Positions 15,651-25,422 of a stretch of DNA of 64,000 bases are shown here, piece by piece. The position numbers and the translations under genes were made by a program. The DNA is from Mycobacterium sp. GTDB lineage: Bacteria > Actinomycetota > Actinomycetes > Mycobacteriales > Mycobacteriaceae. The stretch lies in NCBI RefSeq assembly GCF_029961025.1, contig NZ_JASBVP010000006.1, positions 248,001-312,000 of the forward strand, read 5' to 3'. Each line of letters starts with the position of its first letter. Position 1 is the first letter of the stretch. The notes below the pieces were generated by a model that saw only the letters and a list, made by a program, of their open reading frames with translations, was not told the DNA's origin and searched no databases.

Positions 15651-16346
15651 GTGTTGGTCGCTATTGCGATTGTCCCGTCTGCCCCGGTGCTGGTTCCCGA
15701 ACTCGCCGGAGCCGCCGCCGCCGAAGTGGATGAGGCACGGGCGGCGGTGATCGCAGCGGCCGCATCGTTGCCGCCGCGGTGGGTGGTTGTCGGCGTGGAC
15801 CGCGCGGACCGGGTGCTGCACCCGGAAACCACCGGAACGTTCGCCGGTTTCGGGGCCGACCTGCGGGTGCGCCTCTCGCCGCGGACCGGCGATCGGGCCG
15901 AGCAACTGGTCGAGTTACCGTTGTGTGCGCTGTTTGCCGGCTGGGCCCGTGGTCAGGCCCGGCCCGAGGCCAGCGCCGAGGTCCGGGTCTACGCCGAGAC
16001 CCATGATGCCCACGCCGCGCAGGCACGGGGCAGGCAGCTGCGTGCCGAGATCGACGCGGTGGCCGAGCCGACCGGGGTGCTGGTCGTGGCCGACGGCGTG
16101 ACCACCCTCACACCCACCGCCCCTGGCGGCTACCAGCCCCGCGACGCCGCCATTCAACGCACCCTCGACGATGCGCTGGCCTGCGGTGACATCGCCACCT
16201 TGGGCCGGCTGCCCGCACAGGTCGTCGGCCGGGTGGCGTTTCAGGTGCTGGCCGGCCTGGCCGCGCCGGCGCCTCGGTCCGCCAAGGAGCTCTACCGAGG
16301 AGCGCCCTATGGCGTGGGCTATTTCGCCGGCGTGTGGCAGCCGTGA
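15651..16346 (+). CDS. Class III extradiol dioxygenase-like protein (Rv2728c homologue)
   Basis: A 231-aa Ala-rich protein whose start ([20 protein letters not shown]) resembles the LigB/class III extradiol dioxygenase fold, in which HxPxxP-like segments bind iron. Here the first metal histidine position reads IVPSAPVL, with no histidine, so activity as a dioxygenase is doubtful. The C-terminus ([17 protein letters not shown]) is conserved with the M. tuberculosis protein. The GTG start lies 18 bases after the permease, and miaA begins 10 bases after its stop, so it is probably in the miaA-dapF operon. The role is unknown. Confidence 0.8.
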   Translation: MLVAIAIVPSAPVLVPELAGAAAAEVDEARAAVIAAAASLPPRWVVVGVDRADRVLHPETTGTFAGFGADLRVRLSPRTGDRAEQLVELPLCALFAGWARGQARPEASAEVRVYAETHDAHAAQARGRQLRAEIDAVAEPTGVLVVADGVTTLTPTAPGGYQPRDAAIQRTLDDALACGDIATLGRLPAQVVGRVAFQVLAGLAAPAPRSAKELYRGAPYGVGYFAGVWQP

Positions 16347-16356
16347 CCCGCTCGTC

Positions 16357-17292
16357 GTGAGACCACTGGTGATCGTCGGCCCCACCGGCACCGGCAAGTC
16401 GCAGTTGGCGCTGGATGTCGCCGAGCGCCTCGGCGGCGCGAGCGGCGTCGAAATCGTCAATGCCGACGCGATGCAGCTTTACCGCGGCATGGACATCGGC
16501 ACCGCGAAACTGCCGTTGAGCCAACGGCGCGGCATTCCGCATCACCAGCTGGACGTCCTAGAGGTCGGTGAAACGGCCAGCGTCGCCCGCTACCAGCAGG
16601 CGGCTGCCGCCGACGTCGAGGCGATCGCGGCGCGTGGAGCGGTGCCGCTGGTGGTGGGCGGCTCGATGCTCTACATCCAATCGTTACTCGACGACTGGTC
16701 CTTCCCGGCGACGGATCGGCAGGTGCGGGCCAAATGGGAGCAACGACTCGCCGAAATCGGTGCCGCCGGGTTGCATGCCGAACTGGCGGATCGCGATCCG
16801 GCGGCGGCCGCCTCGATCCTGCCCACCGACGGCCGCCGCATTGTGCGCGCACTGGAGGTGGGGGAGCTTACCGGGCGGCCGTTCGCCGCGTCGGTGCCCA
16901 GCATCGGCGCCCCGCGCTGGGACGCCGTGATCGTCGGATTGGATTGCGACACTGAACTTCTCGACGATCGTTTGGCCCGCCGTACCGAAGCGATGTTTGC
17001 TCATGGTCTGGTCGACGAGGTGGTCACCCTGCTCGGCCGGGGACTGCGCGAGGGCCTCACGGCTTCCCGGGCCTTGGGCTACGCCCAGGTGATCGCGGCG
17101 CTCGACGCCGGTGGGGGAGCCGACCGGCTGGAGGAGGCGCGCCGGAAGACCTATATCGGTACCCGCCGCTACGTGCGCCGCCAGCGGTCATGGTTTCGCC
17201 GCGACCACCGCATCCACTGGCTCGATGCGACCTCGGACCGCCTCGTCGAGGACACCGTGCGTGCCTGGCGGCACGTATCGTTGAGCAGGTGA
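16357..17292 (+). CDS. miaA: tRNA dimethylallyltransferase MiaA
   Basis: A 311-aa enzyme that transfers the dimethylallyl group to A37 of tRNAs. It has a P-loop GPTGTGKS at residues about 7-14, the substrate motif [17 protein letters not shown], the swinging-domain segment [14 protein letters not shown] and the C-terminal [19 protein letters not shown] 16357 gives the conserved [10 protein letters not shown] start; upstream sequence in frame is not conserved. The last four bases overlap dapF in GTGA, so translation is coupled. It works with MiaB, encoded upstream. Confidence 0.96.
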   Translation: MRPLVIVGPTGTGKSQLALDVAERLGGASGVEIVNADAMQLYRGMDIGTAKLPLSQRRGIPHHQLDVLEVGETASVARYQQAAAADVEAIAARGAVPLVVGGSMLYIQSLLDDWSFPATDRQVRAKWEQRLAEIGAAGLHAELADRDPAAAASILPTDGRRIVRALEVGELTGRPFAASVPSIGAPRWDAVIVGLDCDTELLDDRLARRTEAMFAHGLVDEVVTLLGRGLREGLTASRALGYAQVIAALDAGGGADRLEEARRKTYIGTRRYVRRQRSWFRRDHRIHWLDATSDRLVEDTVRAWRHVSLSR

Positions 17293-18161
17293 TCTTCGCC
17301 AAGGGCCATGGCACGCAGAACGATTTTGTGCTGTTAGCCGACCTGGGCGCCGAATTGACGCTGACGCCCGCGGCGGTGGCCGCGGTCTGTGACCGCCGCC
17401 GCGGGCTGGGTGCCGACGGTCTGCTGCGGGTGACGACGGCACGCGCGGCGCTGGCGGCCGGGGTGCTGGAGCGCCTGCCCGACGGCGTGAGCGCGGACGA
17501 CTGGTACCTGGACTACCGCAACGCCGACGGCTCGGTCGCGCCGATGTGCGGCAACGGCGCGCGGGTGTTCGCGCACTACCTGCACGCCGCCGGATTGGAG
17601 ACCCGTGATCGGTTCACGATCGGGTCTTTGGCCGGCCCGCGGCCGATCACGCTGCATCGCGCCGATGCGACCACCGCCGACGTCACCGTCGACATGGGCA
17701 AGGCCAATCGGCTGGGCACGGGGCAGGTCGCCGTGGGGGGTCGCCGGTTCAGCGGGGTGGCGGTCGACGTGGGCAACCCGCACCTGGCGTGCGTGGACCC
17801 GCGGCTAACCGCTGAGGCGCTCGCGGCGTTGGAGGTGGCTGCGCCGGTGACCTATGACCGGGCGCAGTTTCCCGACGGCGTCAACGTGGAAATCCTCACC
17901 GCCCCGTCCGGTGGGGCGGTGTCGATGCGGGTACACGAACGAGGCGTCGGGGAAACCCGCTCGTGCGGAACCGGAACCGTTGCTGCCGCGGTGGCCGCAC
18001 TGGCCCACGTCGGTTCCGGTACCGGCACGCTCACCGTGCGCGTTCCTGGCGGGGAGGTTCTCGTCACCATCACCGATGCCACCAGCTACTTGCGGGGACC
18101 GTCGGTGCTGGTGGCTCGGGGCGACCTCAGCGAGGAATGGTGGCGAGCGCAGCTGCGTTAA
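17289..18161 (+). CDS. dapF: Diaminopimelate epimerase
   Basis: A 290-aa, two-domain epimerase that interconverts LL- and meso-diaminopimelate for lysine and peptidoglycan synthesis. Both catalytic cysteines are present in their motifs: [20 protein letters not shown] in the N-terminal half and [18 protein letters not shown] in the C-terminal half. Substrate-binding GNPHLACVD is also seen. The GTG start overlaps the miaA stop. Length matches the M. tuberculosis enzyme (289 aa). Confidence 0.96.
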   Translation: MIFAKGHGTQNDFVLLADLGAELTLTPAAVAAVCDRRRGLGADGLLRVTTARAALAAGVLERLPDGVSADDWYLDYRNADGSVAPMCGNGARVFAHYLHAAGLETRDRFTIGSLAGPRPITLHRADATTADVTVDMGKANRLGTGQVAVGGRRFSGVAVDVGNPHLACVDPRLTAEALAALEVAAPVTYDRAQFPDGVNVEILTAPSGGAVSMRVHERGVGETRSCGTGTVAAAVAALAHVGSGTGTLTVRVPGGEVLVTITDATSYLRGPSVLVARGDLSEEWWRAQLR

Positions 18162-18207
18162 TCGTGATGCACAATGCCGATTTGGCGGGCACCATCAGTA
18201 ATTGCCT

Positions 18208-19647
18208 ATGACACATTCTGGATCTCTTGACGCCGTCGTGTCGCCCACCGCAGGCGAGTTAGCGCTCGATGATCGATCAGCGCTACGCCGGGTCGCGGGG
18301 CTGTCCACCGAACTCACCGATGTCTCCGAGGTCGAGTATCGCCGGCTGCGCCTCGAGCGGGTGGTGCTGGTCGGGGTTTGGACCGACGGCAGCGCCGCGG
18401 ACGCGGAGGCCAGCCTGGCCGAGCTCGCGGCGCTCGCCGAAACGGCCGGCTCACAGGTGCTGGAGGGATTGATCCAGCGCCGCGACAAGCCCGATCCGGC
18501 CACCTATATCGGCTCGGGTAAGGCCGCCGAACTGCGCAAGGTGGTGCTGGCTACCGGCGCAGACACCGTGATCTGCGACGGCGAGCTCTCCCCGGCACAG
18601 CTGACCGCGCTGGAGAAGGCGGTCAAGGTCAAAGTCATCGACCGCACCGCGCTGATCCTCGACATCTTCGCCCAGCACGCCGTCAGCAGGGAGGGCAAAG
18701 CCCAGGTGTCCCTGGCGCAAATGGAGTACCTGCTGCCGCGGCTTCGCGGATGGGGCGAGTCGATGTCGCGGCAGGCCGGCGGCCGGGCCGGGGGAAGCAC
18801 CGGCGGCGTGGGTTTGCGGGGTCCCGGTGAGACCAAGATCGAGACCGATCGCCGTCGCATCCGCCAACGGATGGCCAAACTGCGGCGCGAGATCAAGGCC
18901 ATGAAACAGGCCCGAGACACCCAGCGCAGCCGGCGCCTGGGCAGCGACGTGCCGTCCATCGTGATCGTCGGTTACACCAATTCCGGCAAGTCCAGCCTGC
19001 TTAACGCCCTGACGGGGGCCGGGGTCCTGGTGCAGGATGCGCTGTTCGCGACCCTGGATCCCACCACTCGCCGGGGAGAGTTTCCCGACGGGCGGCCATT
19101 CGTGCTCACCGACACCGTGGGCTTCGTGCGCCACCTGCCCACCCAGCTGGTCGAGGCGTTCCGCTCCACGCTGGAGGAGGTCGTCGACGCCGATCTGCTG
19201 GTCCACGTCGTCGACGGCGCCGGAGTCAACCCGCTGGCGCAGATCAGCGCGGTGCGTCACGTCATCTCCGAGGTGATCGCCGACCACCGCGGTGATCCGG
19301 CGCCGGAGCTGTTGGTGGTCAACAAGGTCGACGCCGCCAGCGATCTGGCACTGGCCCAGCTGCGTCGCGCCCTACCGGGGGCGGTGTTCGTCTCCGCACG
19401 CACGGGTGAGGGCATGGACGCGTTGCGACGGCGGATGGCCGAGCTGGCGGCGCCGGCCGACACCGCGGTCGACGTGGTGATCCCGTATCACCGCGGCGAT
19501 CTCGTCTCCCGGGTGTATGCCGACGGCCGGGTCCAGCAAACCGAGCACGAGGCGGCCGGCACGCACATCCGGGCCCGGGTGCCGTTGGCCCTGGCGGCGA
19601 GTTTGCGCGAGTTCGCCGCGGTGCCCGGCCCGGCCCCGACCCCATAG
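18208..19647 (+). CDS. hflX: GTPase HflX
   Basis: A 479-aa ribosome-associated GTPase. The N-terminal HflX domain includes DKPDPATYIGSGKAAEL. A coiled-coil linker with the RGPGETKIETDRRRIR motif follows, and the G domain carries G1 GYTNSGKSSLL, G2 DPTTR, G3 DTVGF and G4 VNKVD. HflX splits stalled or stressed 70S ribosomes. ATG 18208 is chosen; a TTG at 18202 lies two codons earlier. It lies 46 bases after dapF on the same strand. Confidence 0.95.
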   Translation: MTHSGSLDAVVSPTAGELALDDRSALRRVAGLSTELTDVSEVEYRRLRLERVVLVGVWTDGSAADAEASLAELAALAETAGSQVLEGLIQRRDKPDPATYIGSGKAAELRKVVLATGADTVICDGELSPAQLTALEKAVKVKVIDRTALILDIFAQHAVSREGKAQVSLAQMEYLLPRLRGWGESMSRQAGGRAGGSTGGVGLRGPGETKIETDRRRIRQRMAKLRREIKAMKQARDTQRSRRLGSDVPSIVIVGYTNSGKSSLLNALTGAGVLVQDALFATLDPTTRRGEFPDGRPFVLTDTVGFVRHLPTQLVEAFRSTLEEVVDADLLVHVVDGAGVNPLAQISAVRHVISEVIADHRGDPAPELLVVNKVDAASDLALAQLRRALPGAVFVSARTGEGMDALRRRMAELAAPADTAVDVVIPYHRGDLVSRVYADGRVQQTEHEAAGTHIRARVPLALAASLREFAAVPGPAPTP

Positions 19648-19658
19648 ACCGGCGCCCG

Positions 19659-19676
19659 ACCAACCAGCTGGTTGGT
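19659..19676. promoter_or_regulatory. Perfect 18-bp palindrome, probable operator of fadE20
   Basis: ACCAACCAGCTGGTTGGT is a perfect palindrome 41 bases before the fadE20 start. TATATCT follows at once and could be the -10 box, so a repressor bound here would block the promoter. The form resembles TetR-family sites at lipid-catabolism genes, but it is not the KstR consensus (TnnAACnnGTTnnA). The regulator is not encoded nearby. Confidence 0.72.
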
Positions 19677-19717
19677 ATATCTTGGGCGCCAGCATCCCCA
19701 GCTGTCGGAGGTCGTCG

Positions 19718-20878
19718 ATGAGCGGTGTCGTCAAGTATCAGCGCACTCTGTTTGAGCCCGAGCATGAGCTTTTCCGTGAGTCCTACCGGGCCTTCCTCGA
19801 CCGCCATGTCGCGCCGTACCACGACGCCTGGGAAAAGGCGAAGATCGTTGACCGCGATGTCTGGCTCGAGGCCGGCAAGCAGGGCTTTCTGGGTATGGCG
19901 GTGCCCGAGGAATACGGTGGCGGGGGCAATCCCGACTTCCGGTACAACACGATCATCACCGAGGAGACCACCAAGGGCCGCTACAGCGGTATCGGCTTCG
20001 GGCTGCACAACGACGTGGTTGCGCCCTACCTGCTGCGGTTGGGCACCGAGGAACAAAAGCGGCGGTGGTTGCCTAAGTTTTGCACCGGGGAACTGATCAC
20101 CGCGATCGCCATGACCGAGCCGGGCGCCGGAAGCGACCTGCAGGGCATCAAAACCCGTGCCGTCAAACACCGCGACCATTATCTGCTTAACGGATCAAAG
20201 ACGTTCATCACCAACGGAATCAACTCCGATCTGGTGATCGTGGTGGCGCAGACGGACCCGGAAAAGGGCTCCCAGGGCTTCTCGCTGCTGGTCGTCGAGC
20301 GCGGGATGCCGGGTTTCGAACGCGGCCGTCACCTGGATAAGATCGGCCTGGACGCCCAGGACACCGCGGAACTGTCGTTCAGCGACGTCAAGGTTCCCGC
20401 GGAGAACCTCCTCGGCGAGGAGGGCATGGGGTTCATCTATCTGATGCAGAACCTGCCCCAGGAGCGCATCGCGATCGCTATCATGGCGGCCGCCGCGATG
20501 GAGGCCGTGCTGGAGCAGACGCTGCAATATACCAAGGAGCGCAAGGCCTTCGGCCGGCCGATCGGCAGTTTCCAGAACAGCCGGTTCCTGCTGGCCGAGC
20601 TGGCCACCGAGGCCACGCTGGTGCGGATCATGGTCGACGAGTTCATCCGACTGCACCTCGACGGAAAGCTCACCGCAGAGCAGGCGGCGATGGCTAAGTG
20701 GTACGCCACCGAAAAGCAGGTGCACCTGATCGACCGCTGCCTGCAGCTACACGGAGGTTACGGCTACATGCGCGAATACCCTATCGCCCGAGCATATTTG
20801 GACGCGCGTGTGCAGACGATATACGGTGGCACAACCGAGATTATGAAGGAGATCATCGGCCGCAGTCTCGGTATCTAA
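19718..20878 (+). CDS. fadE20: Acyl-CoA dehydrogenase FadE20
   Basis: A 386-aa flavoprotein that oxidises an acyl-CoA to the enoyl-CoA. Family signatures are ITAIAMTEPGAGSDLQGI (FAD/substrate region) and QLHGGYGYMREYPIARAY near the C-terminus. The position equivalent to the catalytic base lies in the TIYGGTTEIMKEIIGRSL segment, as in Rv2724c. ATG 19718 has GGAGG 8-12 bases upstream. It probably forms a single-gene unit under the palindromic operator. Its stop overlaps the end of the convergent TerC gene by a few bases. The true acyl substrate is unknown. Confidence 0.94.
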   Translation: MSGVVKYQRTLFEPEHELFRESYRAFLDRHVAPYHDAWEKAKIVDRDVWLEAGKQGFLGMAVPEEYGGGGNPDFRYNTIITEETTKGRYSGIGFGLHNDVVAPYLLRLGTEEQKRRWLPKFCTGELITAIAMTEPGAGSDLQGIKTRAVKHRDHYLLNGSKTFITNGINSDLVIVVAQTDPEKGSQGFSLLVVERGMPGFERGRHLDKIGLDAQDTAELSFSDVKVPAENLLGEEGMGFIYLMQNLPQERIAIAIMAAAAMEAVLEQTLQYTKERKAFGRPIGSFQNSRFLLAELATEATLVRIMVDEFIRLHLDGKLTAEQAAMAKWYATEKQVHLIDRCLQLHGGYGYMREYPIARAYLDARVQTIYGGTTEIMKEIIGRSLGI

Positions 20879-22173
20879 CCCGGGCGACGGTGCCGGTTGT
20901 GAAACCGCCGCTGACCGGATGGGGTTCCCCCTGGGCTATCGCCCGGAACCGGCGGGTTCTCAGTCTCCGGGGGTGCGCTTCGGGTTTGGCCCGGCCGGTG
21001 CGTGTCGTGCATGTGGTGCGCCTTGCGCAACAGCTCGTCGAGTTCGTCTTCGTCTTGGATTCGGGCACGGTATTTCATTGGGAGCGCGTTGATTTGGCCT
21101 TCTTCGATGAGCAGTTCAGCGAATATTTTCTCGCGCTCGGCGGGATCGAGTTCCCGATACCGGTTGAGATACTCCCTGGCGTGGCGACGGGCCCGAGCGA
21201 CCGTGTTCTGGGCGCGTCCGCGAGCCGACAGCAACGACATTCCAGTGGTGACAACCAGGATGGCGATGATCACCATGAGCGACACCCCGGTGCTCACCTC
21301 GCCGACCGGGACTGGGCTACCGTGGTTGATGAACGGAACGCTGTTCTCGTGCAGCGCCTGCAGCAGCAGCTTGACACCGATGAAGCCCAGGATCACCGCC
21401 AGCCCGTAGGACAGGTAGACCAGTCGGTCCAGCAGTCCGTCGATCAGAAAATACAACTGGCGCAGACCCAATAGCGATAACGCGGTGGCGGTGAACATCA
21501 GGTAGATGTTCCGGGTAAGCCCGAATAGCGCCGGAATCGAGTCGAATGCGAACAACAGGTCCGTGCCGCCTACCGCGATCATGGCGAGCAGCATCGGGGT
21601 CATCACCGATTTGCCGTTCTCGGCGGTGAAAAGCCGGTCGCCGTCGTAGCTGGCGGAGGTCCGCAAGAAGCGGGTGGCAAGACGAATGACCACACTCTCG
21701 GCCGTGCGCCGCTCGGAGTCCTCGGGTTTGGCGAGTTTGTCGGCCGTCATCAGCAAGACCAGACCGAACAGGTAAAACGCCCAGTTGAAAACCCTGATGA
21801 GCGCCGCCCCGGCAAGGATGAATCCGGTGCGCGCGATCAGCGCGAACAGGATGCCGAACAGCAGTACCTTTTGCTGAGCACCCCGCGGGACGGTGAACCT
21901 GCCCATGAGCACCAGGAAGACGAACAGGTTGTCCACCGACAGGGCCTCGTTGCTGAGATAGCAGGCGAAATATTGGGCGCCCATCGTGGTGTCGCCGACG
22001 ATGACGACGCCGATCCCGAACAGTAGCGCGATGCCCAGATAGAGTGCCGACCAGACCGCGGCGTCACCCAACGTGGGCAGGTGGGTCTTGCGGATGTGGA
22101 AGACGTAGTCCGCCAGCACCAACCCGAGGATGACCGCGACCGTCAGCGCCCAGACCAGTTCGGAAGCGCCCAT
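20875..22173 (-). CDS. TerC-family integral membrane protein (Rv2723 homologue)
   Basis: A 432-aa protein with about nine membrane helices of the TerC/Alx type. The conserved acidic motifs are SNEALSVDNLFVFLVL and GGTDLLFAFDSIPALFG, which place paired Asp and Glu residues inside the membrane and are thought to handle metal ions such as Mn2+ or Ca2+. The C-terminal 110 residues are hydrophilic and Pro/Arg-rich. ATG 22173 gives the expected start (MGASELVWALTVAVIL); the frame continues upstream without conservation. It is divergent from the LGFP gene and convergent with fadE20. Confidence 0.9.
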   Translation of the reverse strand: MGASELVWALTVAVILGLVLADYVFHIRKTHLPTLGDAAVWSALYLGIALLFGIGVVIVGDTTMGAQYFACYLSNEALSVDNLFVFLVLMGRFTVPRGAQQKVLLFGILFALIARTGFILAGAALIRVFNWAFYLFGLVLLMTADKLAKPEDSERRTAESVVIRLATRFLRTSASYDGDRLFTAENGKSVMTPMLLAMIAVGGTDLLFAFDSIPALFGLTRNIYLMFTATALSLLGLRQLYFLIDGLLDRLVYLSYGLAVILGFIGVKLLLQALHENSVPFINHGSPVPVGEVSTGVSLMVIIAILVVTTGMSLLSARGRAQNTVARARRHAREYLNRYRELDPAEREKIFAELLIEEGQINALPMKYRARIQDEDELDELLRKAHHMHDTHRPGQTRSAPPETENPPVPGDSPGGTPSGQRRFHNRHRRPG

Positions 22174-22329
22174 GTCAGTTGCGGTCCCTCTCCCGGCGTG
22201 TGCTGAGCGGTTGTCTTCGGCACGGTAACCTACGCGTCGCCGCGAACGCGGTGAGATTGCCGGCGACACGGACGCGGGCCTGTCTCATTTCCACATCGGT
22301 CGGGTCGGCGCTTTCGTAATGTCTGCGAT

Positions 22330-24414
22330 ATGACAGTGCAATTGTCGTTCGCGGGAACAGTGGCAGGTCGCCCGGCGACCCGGGGCGCCGCCGCGCGGCG
22401 GGGGGCCAAGACCCGCGCCCGGGTGGAGCCCGGCGCCAATGGGGGTGTGACTCCCCGAAGCGGGGAGTCGGCGCCCTTGCCGGGGCCGGCCGGGCAAGCC
22501 GTCGCCGGGCAGTCCCGCCCGGCTATCGGTAACGGCATTTCGGCGGGCCGGAACACCCGGGTGAGTCGGCGGGGGGGCGGAGTCGGGATTGTCGGGCTTC
22601 TGGGGCTGGCTGTGGCGACGACGCTGGCCGCCCTCGTGCTGGTCGCGCCCCTGGCGGCGGCGTCCCCGGAGAGCGACGCCGAGGCCGCCATCACATCGGC
22701 CTGGGAGCGTGCCGGCGGCGACAATTCCGTGCTGGGAGCCAAGCAGGGTGACGTCTATTCCGTCGGCGACGGATTCGCCCAGAATTTCGCCGGCGGCAAG
22801 ATGTTCTACACCCCGGCAACCGGCGCGCACGCAATGTACGGTGCGATCCTCGACAAGTACGAATCCCTTGGCGGTCCCGTCGGCAGCGCTCTGGGTTTCC
22901 CGACAACCGATGAGGTTCCCGGCCTGATCGGACCGGACAGCCGGGTCAGCCTGTTTTCCGCCAGCGACAAGCCGGTGATTTTCTGGACGCCCCAGCACGG
23001 CGCGTTCGTGGTGCGCGGCGCGATCAATGCCGCGTGGGACAAACTCGGCAGCTCCGGCGGTCCGCTCGGCGCACCGGTAAGCGACGAAACCTACGACGGT
23101 GAACTTGCCACCCAGAGGTTCAGCGGCGGCCAGGTGTCGTGGAACAGGCTGACCAAGGTTTTCGCCACCATCCCGCCCGAGTTGGCGAATCAATTGACGG
23201 GTCTGCAGGTGCCGATCGATCCGACCGCGGCCATCGACACGGCTTGGCGTGCGGCCGGCGGTGCGACCGGTCCGCTGGGCGCCAAAAGGGGCGAGCAACA
23301 TCGCATCGGCGATAACGGCATCGTGCAGGACTTCGCCGGCGGCAAGGTCTACTTCAGTCCGGCTACCGGGGCCAACGCCGTCGAGGGGGCGATTCTGGCC
23401 AAGTATGAGTCACTGGGCGGGCCGGTCGGCAGCGGCCTGGGTTTCCCGATCGCCAACGAGGCCGACGGCGGGCTCCCGGCGAGCCGGATCAGCAGGTTTT
23501 CCGCCGCGGATAAGCCGGTGATCTTCTGGACACCCGCCCACGGCGCCTTTGTGGTGCGTGGGGCCATGAAAGCAGCCTGGGACAAGCTCGGCGCCGCGAC
23601 CGGCGTGCTCGGCGCGCCGGTCGGCGACCAGGCGGTCGACGGCGGCTTGGTCACCCAGACGTTTACCGGGGGCACGATTTCCTGGAACCCGGCAAAGAAC
23701 ACGTTCAGCACCGTGCCGACCAACCTGGCCTCCCAATTGGTCGGCTTACAGGTGCCGGGGCAGAACCTGCCCAGCGGTTCGGCATCGATGACATCGGGCA
23801 ACTCGGGCAAGGGGCTGAGCTGGCACTGGTGGTGGCTGAAGGTCGCGGTACCGGTGCTGGCGCTGATCGCAATCCTGGTGCTGGCGGTGCTGGGGTGGCG
23901 AGGACGTCGTGCCGGCCGCGAGGCCGAGACCTATGCCACCGATGTTGCCACCGATACCGGGGCCTATAGCATCCGGACAACCGAATCCGCGGTGGGCACC
24001 GACCACGAGCCCGGGGTTGAGGCGGGACGACCCGCGGCACCGGCCGGCGCGGGCGCCGGCACGGGTGTGGAAGCCGATCTGGAAAACCCCGATGAGGTAG
24101 ACACCGCCCCTACCCGTGTCCCGTCGCCGGCCGAGGTGCGCAGGGGGCGACACGCGGCCGCGGAGACCGAGGACATCGATGACCACGCCACCGCACCACC
24201 GCACCAGCTTCGACCCGGAAGGACCGCTCGGCTGGCGATCCATCTTCCGTTGGACGACCCGTATCAGGCGCCGGAAGGCTACCCCATCAAGGCCACCGCC
24301 GGTGGCGGAACCTACTACACTCCCGATCACCCGCGGTATCCGGAGGTTCTCGCCGATATCTGGTTCGCCAGCGAAGAAGCCGCGCGGGCTAACGGCTTCA
24401 TCAGAGCGAGCTAG
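22330..24414 (+). CDS. LGFP-repeat cell-envelope protein (Rv2721c homologue)
   Basis: A 694-aa membrane-anchored protein. An unusually long basic leader (about 80 residues) precedes a hydrophobic signal/anchor (LLGLAVATTLAALVLVAPLA). The extracellular part contains LGFP repeats, seen twice as the pair KYESLGGPVGSALGFPTTDE / KYESLGGPVGSGLGFPIANE and twice as the related WDKLG...LGAPV unit. A second membrane helix (LKVAVPVLALIAILVLAVLG) lies near residue 510, followed by an acidic, Pro-rich cytoplasmic tail. LGFP repeats are found in corynebacterial and mycobacterial envelope proteins and may bind the arabinogalactan/mycolate layer. The start is an ATG at 22330. Confidence 0.88.
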   Translation: MTVQLSFAGTVAGRPATRGAAARRGAKTRARVEPGANGGVTPRSGESAPLPGPAGQAVAGQSRPAIGNGISAGRNTRVSRRGGGVGIVGLLGLAVATTLAALVLVAPLAAASPESDAEAAITSAWERAGGDNSVLGAKQGDVYSVGDGFAQNFAGGKMFYTPATGAHAMYGAILDKYESLGGPVGSALGFPTTDEVPGLIGPDSRVSLFSASDKPVIFWTPQHGAFVVRGAINAAWDKLGSSGGPLGAPVSDETYDGELATQRFSGGQVSWNRLTKVFATIPPELANQLTGLQVPIDPTAAIDTAWRAAGGATGPLGAKRGEQHRIGDNGIVQDFAGGKVYFSPATGANAVEGAILAKYESLGGPVGSGLGFPIANEADGGLPASRISRFSAADKPVIFWTPAHGAFVVRGAMKAAWDKLGAATGVLGAPVGDQAVDGGLVTQTFTGGTISWNPAKNTFSTVPTNLASQLVGLQVPGQNLPSGSASMTSGNSGKGLSWHWWWLKVAVPVLALIAILVLAVLGWRGRRAGREAETYATDVATDTGAYSIRTTESAVGTDHEPGVEAGRPAAPAGAGAGTGVEADLENPDEVDTAPTRVPSPAEVRRGRHAAAETEDIDDHATAPPHQLRPGRTARLAIHLPLDDPYQAPEGYPIKATAGGGTYYTPDHPRYPEVLADIWFASEEAARANGFIRAS

Positions 24415-24457
24415 CGACGTCTAAGCCCGGCACCGGCTGCGGTGGCGCCACACCCGG

Positions 24458-25159
24458 TTAAATCTTGCGAATCACGGTGACCACTTTGCCCAGTACGGTG
24501 GCGTCGTTGCCGGGGATCGGTTCGAAAGCCGGGTTGTGCGGCATGAGCCAAATCTGGCCGCCGGTGCGTTTGAACGTCTTGACGGTGGCCTCACCGTCGA
24601 TCATCGCCGCCACGATGTCCCCGTTCTCGGCCACGTTCTGCTGACGGACCACGACCCAGTCGCCGTCGCAGATCGCCGCATCGACCATCGAGTCACCGAC
24701 CACCCTGAGCAAAAAGAGCGTCCCTTGGCCAACCAGCCCGCGCGGCAGCGGAAAGACGTCTTCGATGGCTTCCTCGGCCAGGATGGGACCGCCGGCGGCG
24801 ATCCGGCCGAGGACCGGGACGAACGCGGGTTCGGGCAAGGCGTCGGAGTCGCCGACATCGGCCGGCGCCGGCGGAGCGGCGACTTCGTCGGCGCTGCGCA
24901 CGTCGACGGCGCGAGGACGGTTGGGGTCCCGGCGCAAATACCCTTTGCGCTCCAGCGTGCGCAGCTGGTGCGCCACCGAGGATGTCGACGTCAGGCCCAC
25001 GGCGTCCCCGATTTCGCGGATGCTGGGCGGATACCCACGGCTGGTGACCGACGCGCGGATGACGTCGAGAATGGTGCGCTGCCGCTCGGTCAGCGCTGAA
25101 TCGACCGATTGCAGGCGGCGGCCTGGCTCGGCGTTCCGGTTGTCGCTGCGCTCGCTCAT
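24458..25159 (-). CDS. lexA: LexA repressor
   Basis: A 233-aa SOS repressor. The N-terminal winged helix-turn-helix spans [20 protein letters not shown] to [19 protein letters not shown]. The C-terminal S24 peptidase domain has the Ala-Gly cleavage site (GRIAAGGP), the catalytic Ser in GDSMVDAAI and the Lys in EATVKTFKR. RecA filaments trigger self-cleavage. The start ATG at 25159 gives the longer mycobacterial form. Its own SOS box lies 34 bases upstream, so it is autoregulated, and chiZ is transcribed divergently. Confidence 0.96.
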   Translation of the reverse strand: MSERSDNRNAEPGRRLQSVDSALTERQRTILDVIRASVTSRGYPPSIREIGDAVGLTSTSSVAHQLRTLERKGYLRRDPNRPRAVDVRSADEVAAPPAPADVGDSDALPEPAFVPVLGRIAAGGPILAEEAIEDVFPLPRGLVGQGTLFLLRVVGDSMVDAAICDGDWVVVRQQNVAENGDIVAAMIDGEATVKTFKRTGGQIWLMPHNPAFEPIPGNDATVLGKVVTVIRKI

Positions 25160-25192
25160 GAGCCCGAATGGTAGCCCAACTGCCGCCAGTTA

Positions 25193-25208
25193 TCAAACGT
25201 GTGTTCGA
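25193..25208. promoter_or_regulatory. SOS box of lexA
   Basis: TCAAACGTGTGTTCGA matches TCGAAC-N4-GTTCGA with a single mismatch in the left half. It lies 34 bases upstream of the lexA start codon, where LexA would repress its own gene. Confidence 0.82.
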
Positions 25209-25348
25209 GCGTGTCCTGCCCGGAAGGTCGGCAAGTGCCGGAGGCGGACCCGCTCCCGAGCTCGGTGTCGGTGGCTTGGCCTACGCTTCGGGCGCATCGG
25301 ACACCGGATCGGTCAAATGTTCGGAAGACGGGCGGATGTGGTATATAT

Positions 25349-25364
25349 TCGAACACACGATCGA
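25349..25364. promoter_or_regulatory. SOS box of chiZ
   Basis: TCGAACACACGATCGA has a perfect left half and two mismatches in the right half of the SOS consensus. It directly follows TATATT, a likely -10 element, and lies about 60 bases before chiZ. Repression should be weaker than at lexA. Confidence 0.7.
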
Positions 25365-25422
25365 ATAAAAGAACACGGCCGAGAGATGAGCCAGATGAGC
25401 CAGAGATGAGGAGGAAGGCACG

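Noticed and set aside
18451-19287. 278-codon reverse-strand frame opposite hflX
   Set aside because: It mirrors the real gene; third-position GC bias in hflX removes stop codons on the other strand. No conserved motif.
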